Shown one piece after another: positions 41,390-49,155 of a stretch of DNA of 64,000 nt. Origin of the DNA: BAIKAL-G1 sp943369525 (GTDB lineage Bacteria > Cyanobacteriota > Cyanobacteriia > PCC-6307 > Cyanobiaceae); NCBI GenBank assembly GCA_943369525.1, contig CALRNL020000003.1, positions 225,741-289,740 of the forward strand. The letters are read 5' to 3'. How positions within the stretch are numbered: position 1 is the first letter of the stretch; each line of letters begins with the position of its first letter. The notes under the pieces are model-generated. The model was not told the origin of the DNA. It did no database searches and saw nothing but the letters and a program-made list of their open reading frames with translations. Both the position numbers and the translations under genes were made by a program.

Positions 41390-41863
41390 ATGGAGCGCCT
41401 GCCCCAGGGCTGTCGTCGTTTGGCCGTGCAACTGAGGCTGAACCTTGCTCCGGATTGGATCTGGGCCGTTCTTACGGATTACAACAATCTCAGTCAATTC
41501 ATTCCCAACCTGCTTTCTTCACGCCAGCTCTGGCGCCGGGGTTCGGTGGTCGGCTTGGAGCAGGAGGGGGCCCAGCAGTTCATCGGCCTGCGTTTCCGCG
41601 CCAAGGTGGAGCTTGAGCTCACCGAGCACCTCGAAGATCGGCGGCTGAGCTTTGTGATGAGCAAGGGCGATTTTCGTCGCTTTGAGGGGCTGTGGCAGCT
41701 CCAGGTTGACCGCACTGGCGCCACGTGCCTTCTCTATGAACTCACGGTTCAGGGCTGCATTGGCATGCCGATCGGGCTAATAGAGCAGCGCCTGCGCGAT
41801 GACTTGGCGGCCAACCTGCGCGCCGTTCAGCGGGAAGCCCAGCGGCGCGCGGCCCTGACCTGA
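41390..41863 (+). CDS. START/SRPBCC-like (cyclase/dehydrase, Coq10-type) protein
   Basis: 157 aa from ATG 41390. Seen: LAPDWIWAVLTDYNNLSQFIPNLLSSRQL, typical of the START-like fold that binds hydrophobic ligands, then a strand pattern (FIGLRFRAKVELELTEHLEDRRLSFVM) and the long C-terminal helix IEQRLRDDLAANLRAVQREAQ. The ligand is not known; a quinone or pigment carrier role is a guess. The frame stays open further 5'. Terminated by the hairpin at 41946. Confidence 0.75.
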   Translation: MERLPQGCRRLAVQLRLNLAPDWIWAVLTDYNNLSQFIPNLLSSRQLWRRGSVVGLEQEGAQQFIGLRFRAKVELELTEHLEDRRLSFVMSKGDFRRFEGLWQLQVDRTGATCLLYELTVQGCIGMPIGLIEQRLRDDLAANLRAVQREAQRRAALT

Positions 41864-41945
41864 AGGAGTCAACTTGGATTGGTTGCTTAGGCCCGAGCCC
41901 TGCAAGCAGGTCGACCAAGCACCAAAATCTTTACTTAAAATGCTG

Positions 41946-41976
41946 AATTCTTTGGACAAAAGACCAAAGAATTTTT
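41946..41976 (+). terminator. Rho-independent terminator after the START-like gene
   Basis: Perfect 10-bp stem (41946-41955 with 41964-41973), 8-base loop and a run of T to 41976. It ends just before the 3' end of the convergent tRNA-Glu gene and is also in the trailer of that tRNA. Confidence 0.8.
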
Positions 41977-41978
41977 CA

Positions 41979-42051
41979 TACCCCCAAGGGGATTCGAACC
42001 CCTGTCGCCTCCGTGAAAGGGAGGTGTCCTAGGCCTCTAGACGATGGGGGC
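41979..42051 (-). tRNA. tRNA-Glu (UUC)
   Basis: 73 nt on the minus strand. Acceptor stem GCCCCCA pairs with TGGGGGT with one G-U, followed by discriminator A; anticodon loop CTTTCAC gives UUC; T-loop GTTCGAATC. In cyanobacteria this tRNA also supplies activated glutamate for tetrapyrrole synthesis. CCA is not encoded. Confidence 0.96.
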
Positions 42052-42129
42052 GAGGCCACAACTCCAGGGGCAGCCAAAGGCTTGACCTGGTGTCGATCTA
42101 TTGAAACTACGGGGCGACCCTGCCCTTCG

Positions 42130-43377
42130 TCAAGAAACGCTCTGGCCATCCCAGACTGGAACGGTGAAGTGAAAGCAGGCCCCCTCCTCCGGCTCCGACA
42201 CCACCCAGATGCGGCCGCCATGGACATCGCAGATGCGGCGGCAGACCGACAGGCCAACGCCGAAGCCCGAGGTGGTTTTTGAGGTCTGGGGCAGGCGCAC
42301 CCGCTCCTGGAAGATCCGTTCCTGTTCCTCTCGGGGGATGCCGGGGCCCGAATCGCAGACGCTCACCTGCAGCCACTGGCTGGTGCGATGCAGAATCGTG
42401 AGACTCACCCTGCCCCCATCGGGGGTGAATTTGAGCGCGTTCTCCAGCAGGTTGAGCACCACCTGGCGCATGCGCCGTTGGTCGGCGTAAACGTCGGGCA
42501 GGTCGGTGGGGATGTCGGTGACGAGCTCCAGGCCCCGGCCGATCCAGAGTTTTTCCAGCTCCAGGATCGCTTCGGCGGCGACCGCGCCCAGGTTCAGGCG
42601 TTGGGGGTTGAACAGGGCCTCCCAGCGGGTCGTGCCCACTTCGAGCAGGTCCTTGGAGAGCTGCTCGATGTCCTCGAGGCGCCGGCCAAGCACGTCCCGG
42701 GCCTTGCTTTGGTCGATCTGGCCCAGGTTGAAGCTCTGCAGGGCGAGCTTGGCTGCCGTGAGCGGCGTGCGCAGTTCATGGGCCACCATGCGCAGCAGCC
42801 GTTCCTGCACCCGCAGCCGCTCGATCAGGGTTTCGTTCTCCTGGCGTAGCACCAGCAGCTGGTCTTCCAGCTGCAATTCCCGCTGGGTGCGGCTGCCATC
42901 GCTTTCCGGCGGCCGCAGGCTCATGCCCAGGGCGCTCACCACCTCCATCTGCTGCCAACGGGGCAGCCAGCTGCGCAGCTGCTGGGTCACCGTGTTGCCG
43001 GCAAACACCTGCTTCGGCCCTGGCGAGAGTTTGACCAGGGCTGGTGTGGCCACCAGCCGGTGCAGTTCGAGCAGTTCCGGTCGCTGGGCGGGATCGGCCA
43101 CCTCCAGGCTCACGTCAAAGCCGAAGTCCTCGCTTTCGAGGAAGGCCACCAGCCCCCTGATGTCTGGTGTGGCCCGGTGGCGGGGGGCCGCCACCAACAG
43201 GAGTTGCAATTGGCGCCGGGGACTCACCGGGGTATCCCTGGGGGCCAGGTCCCGCAGGCCGGGGCCGCGCTGACCGTCTTCGGGCCTAAGGGAGGCCCGC
43301 CTATCGAAGCCGGTCCGGCGGTCGGGCCCACTCGATCTGAGAGAGGATTGGGGGTGTGGTTCCCCTGCAGCTGGCAC
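42130..43377 (-). CDS. sasA: Circadian output histidine kinase SasA
   Basis: Kinase that reads the KaiC clock and phosphorylates RpaA. 415 aa. Seen: a KaiB-like thioredoxin-fold sensor at about residues 55-120 (QLQLLLVAAPRHRATPDIRGLV ... ATPALVKLSPG); a dimerisation helix with the phosphorylated His near residue 200 (MVAHELRTPL); then HATPase boxes NLLENALKFTPDGG, DSGPGIP and GFGVGLSVCR. The first ~50 residues are polar and may indicate a later start. The tRNA-Glu gene is 79 bases downstream. Confidence 0.93.
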   Translation of the reverse strand: MPAAGEPHPQSSLRSSGPDRRTGFDRRASLRPEDGQRGPGLRDLAPRDTPVSPRRQLQLLLVAAPRHRATPDIRGLVAFLESEDFGFDVSLEVADPAQRPELLELHRLVATPALVKLSPGPKQVFAGNTVTQQLRSWLPRWQQMEVVSALGMSLRPPESDGSRTQRELQLEDQLLVLRQENETLIERLRVQERLLRMVAHELRTPLTAAKLALQSFNLGQIDQSKARDVLGRRLEDIEQLSKDLLEVGTTRWEALFNPQRLNLGAVAAEAILELEKLWIGRGLELVTDIPTDLPDVYADQRRMRQVVLNLLENALKFTPDGGRVSLTILHRTSQWLQVSVCDSGPGIPREEQERIFQERVRLPQTSKTTSGFGVGLSVCRRICDVHGGRIWVVSEPEEGACFHFTVPVWDGQSVS

Positions 43378-43479
43378 CGGAGCGCAGAGGGCAAGTCTGT
43401 AGCCAGCCTATGGGTTTTAGGCAGCGTTCGCCGAAGTGGCTATGACGACTGTGATGAGCCGTAGCCCGGAACCACCGTT

Positions 43480-44061
43480 TTGACCCACACCCGCGATCCA
43501 GCCAGCCGGGTACCTCCCCCCAATGCCCGCCATGGCGCATCGGACAGCCGGATCCAATTGGACAACACCCATCGGCGCTGGTTCAACCGCAATCTCGGCC
43601 TTTGGCGTTCCCGACGCCAATACTTCTTCCCGGATGACGAGGTGCTGCGGCTCGACATGATGCTGCGGGTGGAGGCCTATGGGCCCGAGCCCGGCCAGGA
43701 CGCCCGCTATCAGTTCACCTGGTGGACCGAGGCCGACCATGGCTTCTATGAACGCAAGCCGGACTACAGCCGCGAAGGCCGCATGGATGCCGTGCTGATG
43801 GGTCACCAGCTGCAACGCAGCGCCGGCTTCCACGGCGGCCCACCCCATCGCTCCCAGATTCGCCAGGTGGACGAACACGAGCTGGTGTTCGAATCCCGCT
43901 ACCAGCATTGGGATGTGCTGGAGCACATTCGCCTCATCGACCAGGACCGGCACCGGGCCCGCTCGATCTACTCCTGGCGGGAGGGCGCCCTCGATCTGGT
44001 CGAAACCCACCATGAAATCCGCCTGGAGGGTGCGGGTTCCCCTCTGCCCTCTCCCGCCTGA
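43480..44061 (+). CDS. CpeS/CpcS-like phycobiliprotein lyase family protein
   Basis: 193 aa, possibly a lipocalin-type chromophore lyase. Seen: HRRWFNRNLGLWRSRRQYFFPDDE at residues 30-54, which resembles the start of CpeS-type lyases, then alternating strands (YQFTWWTEADHGFYE ... ELVFESRYQHWDVLEHIRLID ... RARSIYSW). No ATG is in frame near the 5' end; the likely start is TTG 43480 or a second TTG near residue 27. Divergent from sasA. I am only moderately sure of the family. Confidence 0.6.
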   Translation: MTHTRDPASRVPPPNARHGASDSRIQLDNTHRRWFNRNLGLWRSRRQYFFPDDEVLRLDMMLRVEAYGPEPGQDARYQFTWWTEADHGFYERKPDYSREGRMDAVLMGHQLQRSAGFHGGPPHRSQIRQVDEHELVFESRYQHWDVLEHIRLIDQDRHRARSIYSWREGALDLVETHHEIRLEGAGSPLPSPA

Positions 44062-44111
44062 CAGGATCCGCCTCCGTGCATCAGGATTGGGGCTGCTTTT
44101 TCCCTATCTGC

Positions 44112-44552
44112 GTGCCCTTCCTCAACGGCCGACTTCGGGCCCTGCTGGCGGCCCCCCTGGTGCTGCTGCCCCTTCTGGTTCAGCCCGCCGTGGCCCAGGC
44201 GGCCCCGGCCACCGAGGCCGACATGGGCCTCTACACCCGCATCGGCGCCATCAATGTCTGCATTGCCCGCTCCGCTGGCATTGAGTTTGATAAGGCCGTG
44301 GCCATCGCTGGTGAAACCATCGCCCAGGTGATCCAGGGCCAGCATGGTGGCGTGATCCAGCAGGTGGGCACCAAGCCCCTCACGATCGAAGAACTGCGCA
44401 AGGGATCAATCAATTCGGCCGTGCTGGGCGCCGTTCAGATTTGCCCCAAGGAGGTGCCCGCTGATGTCACCAAGAAGGTGAATGACCTGATCAAGGCCAA
44501 GGGTGCCGCCGGTGGGGCCAAGGCGCCTGCGGCTGCTCCTGCCGCCAATTAG
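44112..44552 (+). CDS. Conserved exported protein, unknown function
   Basis: 146 aa from GTG 44112 (GTG 44076 adds 12 residues). A clear signal peptide (RALLAAPLVLLPLLVQPAVAQA) is followed by a helical domain with one Cys pair, INVCIARSAGIEFDKAV and AVQICPKEVP, and a Lys/Ala/Pro-rich end. The family is, as far as I know, widespread in picocyanobacteria without an assigned role. Two strong hairpins follow. Confidence 0.7.
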   Translation: MPFLNGRLRALLAAPLVLLPLLVQPAVAQAAPATEADMGLYTRIGAINVCIARSAGIEFDKAVAIAGETIAQVIQGQHGGVIQQVGTKPLTIEELRKGSINSAVLGAVQICPKEVPADVTKKVNDLIKAKGAAGGAKAPAAAPAAN

Positions 44553-44562
44553 GCCTGGGCCC

Positions 44563-44601
44563 CTGGCGCCCCAGCCGGCTTCAGGCCGGTTGGGGCGCCA
44601 G
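44563..44601 (+). terminator. GC-rich hairpin after the exported protein gene
   Basis: 16-bp arms (44563-44578 with 44586-44601) with one G-U pair and a 7-base loop, 11 bases after the stop codon. No T-tract follows, but the position suggests a terminator. Confidence 0.6.
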
Positions 44602-44623
44602 CCCTTCGACTGGCTTTGGGGCC

Positions 44624-44666
44624 AGGGTCTGGGGGCCAAGTCCCAAGGACTTGGCCCCCAGACCCT
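44624..44666. repeat. Perfect 20-bp inverted repeat with 3-base loop
   Basis: Arms 44624-44643 and 44647-44666 are exact reverse complements separated by CAA. It stands 93 bases upstream of the pepN start and directly after another hairpin. It could be a terminator, an mRNA stability element or a palindromic repetitive element. Confidence 0.8.
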
Positions 44667-44758
44667 CCCAAGCCCATGCCATCAACCGTCCCGCCTCCGG
44701 TAATTGGGGGCGGCCCAAGGGCTGGGGCGACACACTGGGGGAACCCCTGGATGGCGCC

Positions 44759-47452
44759 GTGTCCCTGGTTCGTCTCGCTGATTACAGCCCGGCTCCCTTT
44801 GGGCTGGATCGCACCGATTTGACGGTGCAGATTTTTGAGGACCACAGCCTGGTGGCGGCCCGCCTCCAGTGCCGGCCGAACCCGGCCGGCACCCCGGGCC
44901 CGATGCACCTTTGCGGGGAAGGACTGGAGCTGCTGGAGTTGCGCCTTGATGGCGCCCCGCTGGCCCCGGACGCCTACCGGCTCGAACCCGGCGCCCTGGT
45001 GCTGCTGGCGCCGCCGCAGCGGCCCTTCCAGCTCGAGTCGCTGGTGCGCATCCACCCGGAGACCAACACCAGCTTGGAGGGGCTCTATGTGAGCGGTGGC
45101 ATGGTGACTAGCCAGTGCGAGGCCGAGGGCTTCCGCCGCATCACCTACCACCCCGATCGCCCCGACCTGCTCAGTCGCTTTCGGGTGCGGATCGAGGCCG
45201 ACCGGGAGCGCTGCCCGGTGCTGCTCTCGAATGGCAACGGCATCGGCGCCGGGCCCCTGGACGATCCGGCCCGCCACTACGCCATCTGGGACGACCCCTT
45301 CCCCAAACCCTCCTACCTCTTCGCCCTGGTGGCGGGCCAGCTTGAGGAGGTGCGCGACCACTTCACCACCGCCAGTGGCCGCCAGGTGGCCCTGCGCATC
45401 CATGTGGAGCCCGGCGATCGCGCCTACACCGCCCATGCGATGGCGTCGTTGAAACGGTCGATGGCCTGGGATGAGCAGGTGTATGGCCTCGAATACGACC
45501 TCGATGAATTCAACATCGTTGCCGTGCGCCACTTCAACATGGGCGCCATGGAAAACAAGAGCCTCAATATCTTTAATTCCAAGTTGGTGCTCGCCGACGC
45601 CGCTACCGCCACCGATGGCGAGTTGGAGCGGATCGAGAGTGTGATCGCCCACGAGTATTTCCATAACTGGACCGGCAATCGCATCACCTGCCGTGACTGG
45701 TTCCAGCTCTCGCTTAAGGAAGGGCTCACGGTCTTCCGCGATGCTTGTTTCACGGCCGATCTGCATTCGGCCGCCGTGAAGCGGATTGAGGATGTGTCCT
45801 TCCTGCGTAATAGCCAGTTCCGTGAAGATGCGGGCCCCACCGCCCATCCGATCCAGCCAGATCACTATGAGGCAATCGATAACTTTTACACGACCACCAT
45901 CTATGAAAAAGGCGCCGAAGTCATCCGGGCCCTGCAGACCCTGCTGGGGCCTGGGCCATTCATGGCCGGCATGGCCCTCTATGTGCAGCGCCATGACGGC
46001 ACGGCTGCCACCTGCGATGACTTCCTGCAAGCTATGGACGATGCCGCGCAGGCCCCGGACTCCGCTGCCGATCCAGGGGCTGGCCAAGCCCGCTTCGACT
46101 TCGCCCAGTTCCGCCGCTGGTATCACCAGGCCGGTACCCCGCGCCTTGAGATCGAACGCCATTGGGATGGGGAGACCGGCAGCCTGCGCCTATCGGTGCG
46201 CCAGCACACCCCCCCCACCCCCGGCCAGACCGACAAGCAACCGCTGGTGATCCCCCTGGTGCTGGGCCTGGTGGGTCAGGCGGGCCAGCCCCTGCCGGTC
46301 CACCTCGCCGGCGAAACCGCCTCCCAGGCGGCGGCGGCCCAGCTCGATCCGGCCTGGGGCCAGGCTTCGCGCCTGCTGGTGATTGACCAGGCCGAGCAGG
46401 TGATCCAGCTGGAGGGGCTGGAGCCCCACAGCCACCCGCCGGCCCTGTCGGTGTTACGCGGCTTTTCAGCGCCGGTACGGCTCAGCCTGGAGCGGCCCCT
46501 GGCGGAGCTGCTGCACCTGCTCGCCTGCGACAGCGACCCCTTTGCCCGCTGGGATGCCGGCCAGAGCTTGCTGCGCCAGGCGGTGCTGGAGCGGGCCGCT
46601 GGGGCGGTGAATGAGGAACTGGAGGAGGGCCTGGTGGCTGCCTTTGGGCAAATCCTCGCCGATGGCTCCCTGTGCGATGCCAACCGCGCCATGCTCCTGG
46701 CCCTGCCCGGCCTGGCCGAACTGGAGGATGCCGTTGCGGAACCTGATCCGCCGGCCCTGCATGGCGCCCTGCTGGCGTTGCAGGCCCGCTTCGGCGCCGC
46801 CCTGGCCGAGCCCCTGCAGCACAGCCTGGAGCGCTGCCGCCCCCAATGGGACCTGGCCTGGCCGGCGGGCAGCGGCGATCGCCAGCTCACCGCCACGGCC
46901 TGGAGCTGGCGGGCGGCCGCCGGCGATGGCGCCATCCGCCAGGAGGCGGCAGCGGCCGTGGCCGGGCCATCGATGACCCTGGCCCGGGCAGGCCTGCGGG
47001 CTCTCCAGAACCAGCCCACTGCCGAGCGTCAGCAGGCCATCGACGCCTTCTATCAGCGCTGGCAGGAGCGACCGGTGATCCTCGATGCCTGGTTTGCCCT
47101 GGAGGCCTCGGCCCCCTTCATTGATGGCCTGGCCCGGGTGGAGCGGCTGCTGGCCCATCCCCGCTTTGATCCGGCCGCCCCCAATTCGCTGCGGGCCGTG
47201 CTTGGCGGCCTGGCGGGCAATGCGCCGGTGTTCCATGCCATCGATGGCTCGGGCTATCGCTTTCTTGCCGGCCAAATCGCCGCGCTCGATGGCCGCAATC
47301 CGATCACGGCCTCGCGCCTGGCCAAGGTGTTTAGCCGCTGGCAGAGCTACGGCAGCGAACGCCGGTCCCGCATGGCCGACGCCCTTGAGCAGCTGGCCGC
47401 TAGGGAGCTGTCTACCAATACCCGCGAGGTGGTGGGGCAGTGTTTGGGATAG
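44759..47452 (+). CDS. pepN: Aminopeptidase N
   Basis: M1-family zinc aminopeptidase of about 897 aa. Seen: the substrate-binding GAMEN (HFNMGAMENKSL), the zinc motif HEYFHNW with the third ligand Glu in LKEGLTVFRD, and the full C-terminal helical domain ending NTREVVGQCLG. No ATG is in frame at the 5' end; GTG 44759 (VSLVRLADYSP) fits the family start. The last ~45 codons reappear in decayed form after the next gene. Confidence 0.93.
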   Translation: MSLVRLADYSPAPFGLDRTDLTVQIFEDHSLVAARLQCRPNPAGTPGPMHLCGEGLELLELRLDGAPLAPDAYRLEPGALVLLAPPQRPFQLESLVRIHPETNTSLEGLYVSGGMVTSQCEAEGFRRITYHPDRPDLLSRFRVRIEADRERCPVLLSNGNGIGAGPLDDPARHYAIWDDPFPKPSYLFALVAGQLEEVRDHFTTASGRQVALRIHVEPGDRAYTAHAMASLKRSMAWDEQVYGLEYDLDEFNIVAVRHFNMGAMENKSLNIFNSKLVLADAATATDGELERIESVIAHEYFHNWTGNRITCRDWFQLSLKEGLTVFRDACFTADLHSAAVKRIEDVSFLRNSQFREDAGPTAHPIQPDHYEAIDNFYTTTIYEKGAEVIRALQTLLGPGPFMAGMALYVQRHDGTAATCDDFLQAMDDAAQAPDSAADPGAGQARFDFAQFRRWYHQAGTPRLEIERHWDGETGSLRLSVRQHTPPTPGQTDKQPLVIPLVLGLVGQAGQPLPVHLAGETASQAAAAQLDPAWGQASRLLVIDQAEQVIQLEGLEPHSHPPALSVLRGFSAPVRLSLERPLAELLHLLACDSDPFARWDAGQSLLRQAVLERAAGAVNEELEEGLVAAFGQILADGSLCDANRAMLLALPGLAELEDAVAEPDPPALHGALLALQARFGAALAEPLQHSLERCRPQWDLAWPAGSGDRQLTATAWSWRAAAGDGAIRQEAAAAVAGPSMTLARAGLRALQNQPTAERQQAIDAFYQRWQERPVILDAWFALEASAPFIDGLARVERLLAHPRFDPAAPNSLRAVLGGLAGNAPVFHAIDGSGYRFLAGQIAALDGRNPITASRLAKVFSRWQSYGSERRSRMADALEQLAARELSTNTREVVGQCLG

Positions 47453-47663
47453 GGGTTAAGGCCGGGGGTTACGGCTGGGCTGGAGCGCAAGGCCCAGCTA
47501 GGCCTCGGTAGCAGCGTTTGGAGGGAACTCTGTTCAGGGCGCCATGGATGGCCCCTCCGATGCCATCACAGGGGTCACCCCAAAGGGGCCCCTCCCTCGA
47601 GTAGCCGAAAGCTTGGCGACTTTCTGTTAGCCCTATGATGAAAAGTCGCGACTTTTTGCCAAT
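47453..47663. promoter_or_regulatory. pepN-ATPase gap with a 16-bp palindrome before the ATPase gene
   Basis: 211 bases. The perfect palindrome AAAAGTCGCGACTTTT at 47641-47656 ends 7 bases before the ATG at 47664, where it would overlap the ribosome binding region. A related half site, GGCGACTTT, lies upstream near 47616. This has the form of an operator for tight, possibly self-controlled expression. Confidence 0.6.
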
Positions 47664-48815
47664 ATGACCCTGCTTGGTCGGATCGGCCGTTACCTGGAGC
47701 CCCAGCTGCTGCGCGATCTGGCCCGTAAGACCGTGGTGCTGACTGGCGCCCGCCAAGTTGGCAAAACGACCCTGGCCCGGCAGCTGATGGAGCGGTTTAG
47801 GCGGGCCCAGTACCTCAACTGGGATGTGCCGGCGGACCGGGCCGTGTTGCTGCGCCAGTCGTGGAATCCGGGGGCGACCTTGCTGGTGCTCGATGAGATC
47901 CACAAGATGCCCAAGTGGAAATCCTGGCTCAAGGGCGTGATCGACGCCAAGGCCCCGGCGCAGGCCTTGCTCGTCACCGGCAGTGCCCGCATGGACACCT
48001 TCCGCCAAGCGGGGGAGTCGCTGGCGGGGCGCTATCGCCACCTGCATCTCGCCCCGATCTCCGTGCGTGAGTGGTGTGACCACACGGATGCCTCACCCCA
48101 AGAGGCGCTCTTCCACCTGATTGAGCGCGGCGGCTTTCCTGAACCGTGCCTGGCCGAACTCGCAGACGATGCCCAGCGTTGGCGCCGGCAGTACGCCACC
48201 GACCTGATCCGCGAAGACGTGCTCGAGTTCTCAAGGCTGCAGGAGATCAACACGATGCGCGTGTTTTTTGAGCTGTTGCGCGAACGGGTGGGGTCACCCC
48301 TCTCCCTGGCCTCGCTGGCCCGGGATCTGGCGGTGTCGCCTACCACCCTGCGGCGCTATCTCGACATTCTTCAAGCGCTCTATGTGGTGATCGTGGTGCA
48401 ACCCTGGCATCGCAATATCGCCCGGGCCCTGCTGCAGGCCCCGAAGGTGTACTTCACTGATAACGGCCTGGTGAAGGGCGACGATGGCGTGCGATTCGAG
48501 AACGCCGTTGCGGTGATGTTGGCTAAGCAGGCCCATTTCATCAGGGACACCCGCGGCCGTGAGGCTGGCCTGCACTACATCCGCACCAAGGATGGTGCCG
48601 AAGTGGACTTCTGTCTGAGCGTCGATGGTGCCCTGACCCAGCTGGTGGAGTGCAAGCTGGCGGACTCCTCACCCCACCGGGCCCTTTTACGCTTTGCGGC
48701 GCAATTCCCTGAGGCAGTGGCCACCCAGATCGTGCGTGATGCCCGGCAGGAGGAGGTGCGGGGACCGATTGCGGTCGTACCAGCGGCGGATTGGTTAACC
48801 CGGTTGGAGGCTTGA
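47664..48815 (+). CDS. AAA-type ATPase with DUF4143 C-terminal domain
   Basis: 383 aa. N-terminal P-loop ATPase (VLTGARQVGKTTLARQL Walker A, LLVLDEIHK Walker B, ALLVTGSAR sensor), then a winged-helix-like part (DLAVSPTTLRRYLDILQALYVV), then the DUF4143 nuclease-like domain (IRTKDGAEVDFCLSVDG ... VECKLA), which has the E-x-D-x(n)-ExK pattern of PD-(D/E)XK folds. Such genes are mobile, common as solo islands, and of unknown function. Flanked by pepN on one side and a decayed pepN end on the other. Confidence 0.85.
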   Translation: MTLLGRIGRYLEPQLLRDLARKTVVLTGARQVGKTTLARQLMERFRRAQYLNWDVPADRAVLLRQSWNPGATLLVLDEIHKMPKWKSWLKGVIDAKAPAQALLVTGSARMDTFRQAGESLAGRYRHLHLAPISVREWCDHTDASPQEALFHLIERGGFPEPCLAELADDAQRWRRQYATDLIREDVLEFSRLQEINTMRVFFELLRERVGSPLSLASLARDLAVSPTTLRRYLDILQALYVVIVVQPWHRNIARALLQAPKVYFTDNGLVKGDDGVRFENAVAVMLAKQAHFIRDTRGREAGLHYIRTKDGAEVDFCLSVDGALTQLVECKLADSSPHRALLRFAAQFPEAVATQIVRDARQEEVRGPIAVVPAADWLTRLEA

Positions 48816-48817
48816 GC

Positions 48818-48895
48818 GAGGCCAAGGTGTTTAGCAGCATGCAGGGCTACGGCCGTGCACGCCGAGGACCCAATGGGGTAGGGGCTAAACGCTGA
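48818..48895 (+). pseudogene. Decayed copy of the pepN 3' end
   Basis: 48821-48866 aligns with 47321-47366 of pepN: the first 15 bases (GCCAAGGTGTTTAGC) are identical and a further stretch GCAG-GCTACGGC nearly so, about 80 percent overall by eye. Both copies read AKVFS--Q-YG--RR in the matching frame; the copy ends at a stop codon near 48895. It marks an insertion or replacement joint around the ATPase gene. Confidence 0.65.
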
Positions 48896-49155
48896 TGGAT
48901 GGAGCTCCGGCAGCGCAATCAATCGCTTGGCAAGGGCATCGGAGCCGATGTCGTTCGGCTTAGATTTGGTCTTTGGCCTATGGCCGTGGCCTGTAGGCAC
49001 TCTCGCTCACCCCCATTTGGGTGTCATTGAAGTCACAGTTAGAGTTTTGCCAATTCTTTGCCTGTTTGGCTACTGCGATGGCTGGAGGATTGCCAGTGCT
49101 AGGGGTTGCGGAGGGCGCCTAGGTCGAGCCAATAGCAACTTGATGTCATTCCTGG
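48896..49155. other. Gap between ATPase island and adhesin gene
   Basis: About 260 bases without a gene. It is less GC-rich than the chromosome average. No hairpin that clearly ends either convergent gene was found. Confidence 0.4.

Noticed and set aside
47664..48815. ATPase read as part of a restriction or anti-phage operon
   Set aside because: It stands alone; no methyltransferase, nuclease partner or other defence gene lies beside it.
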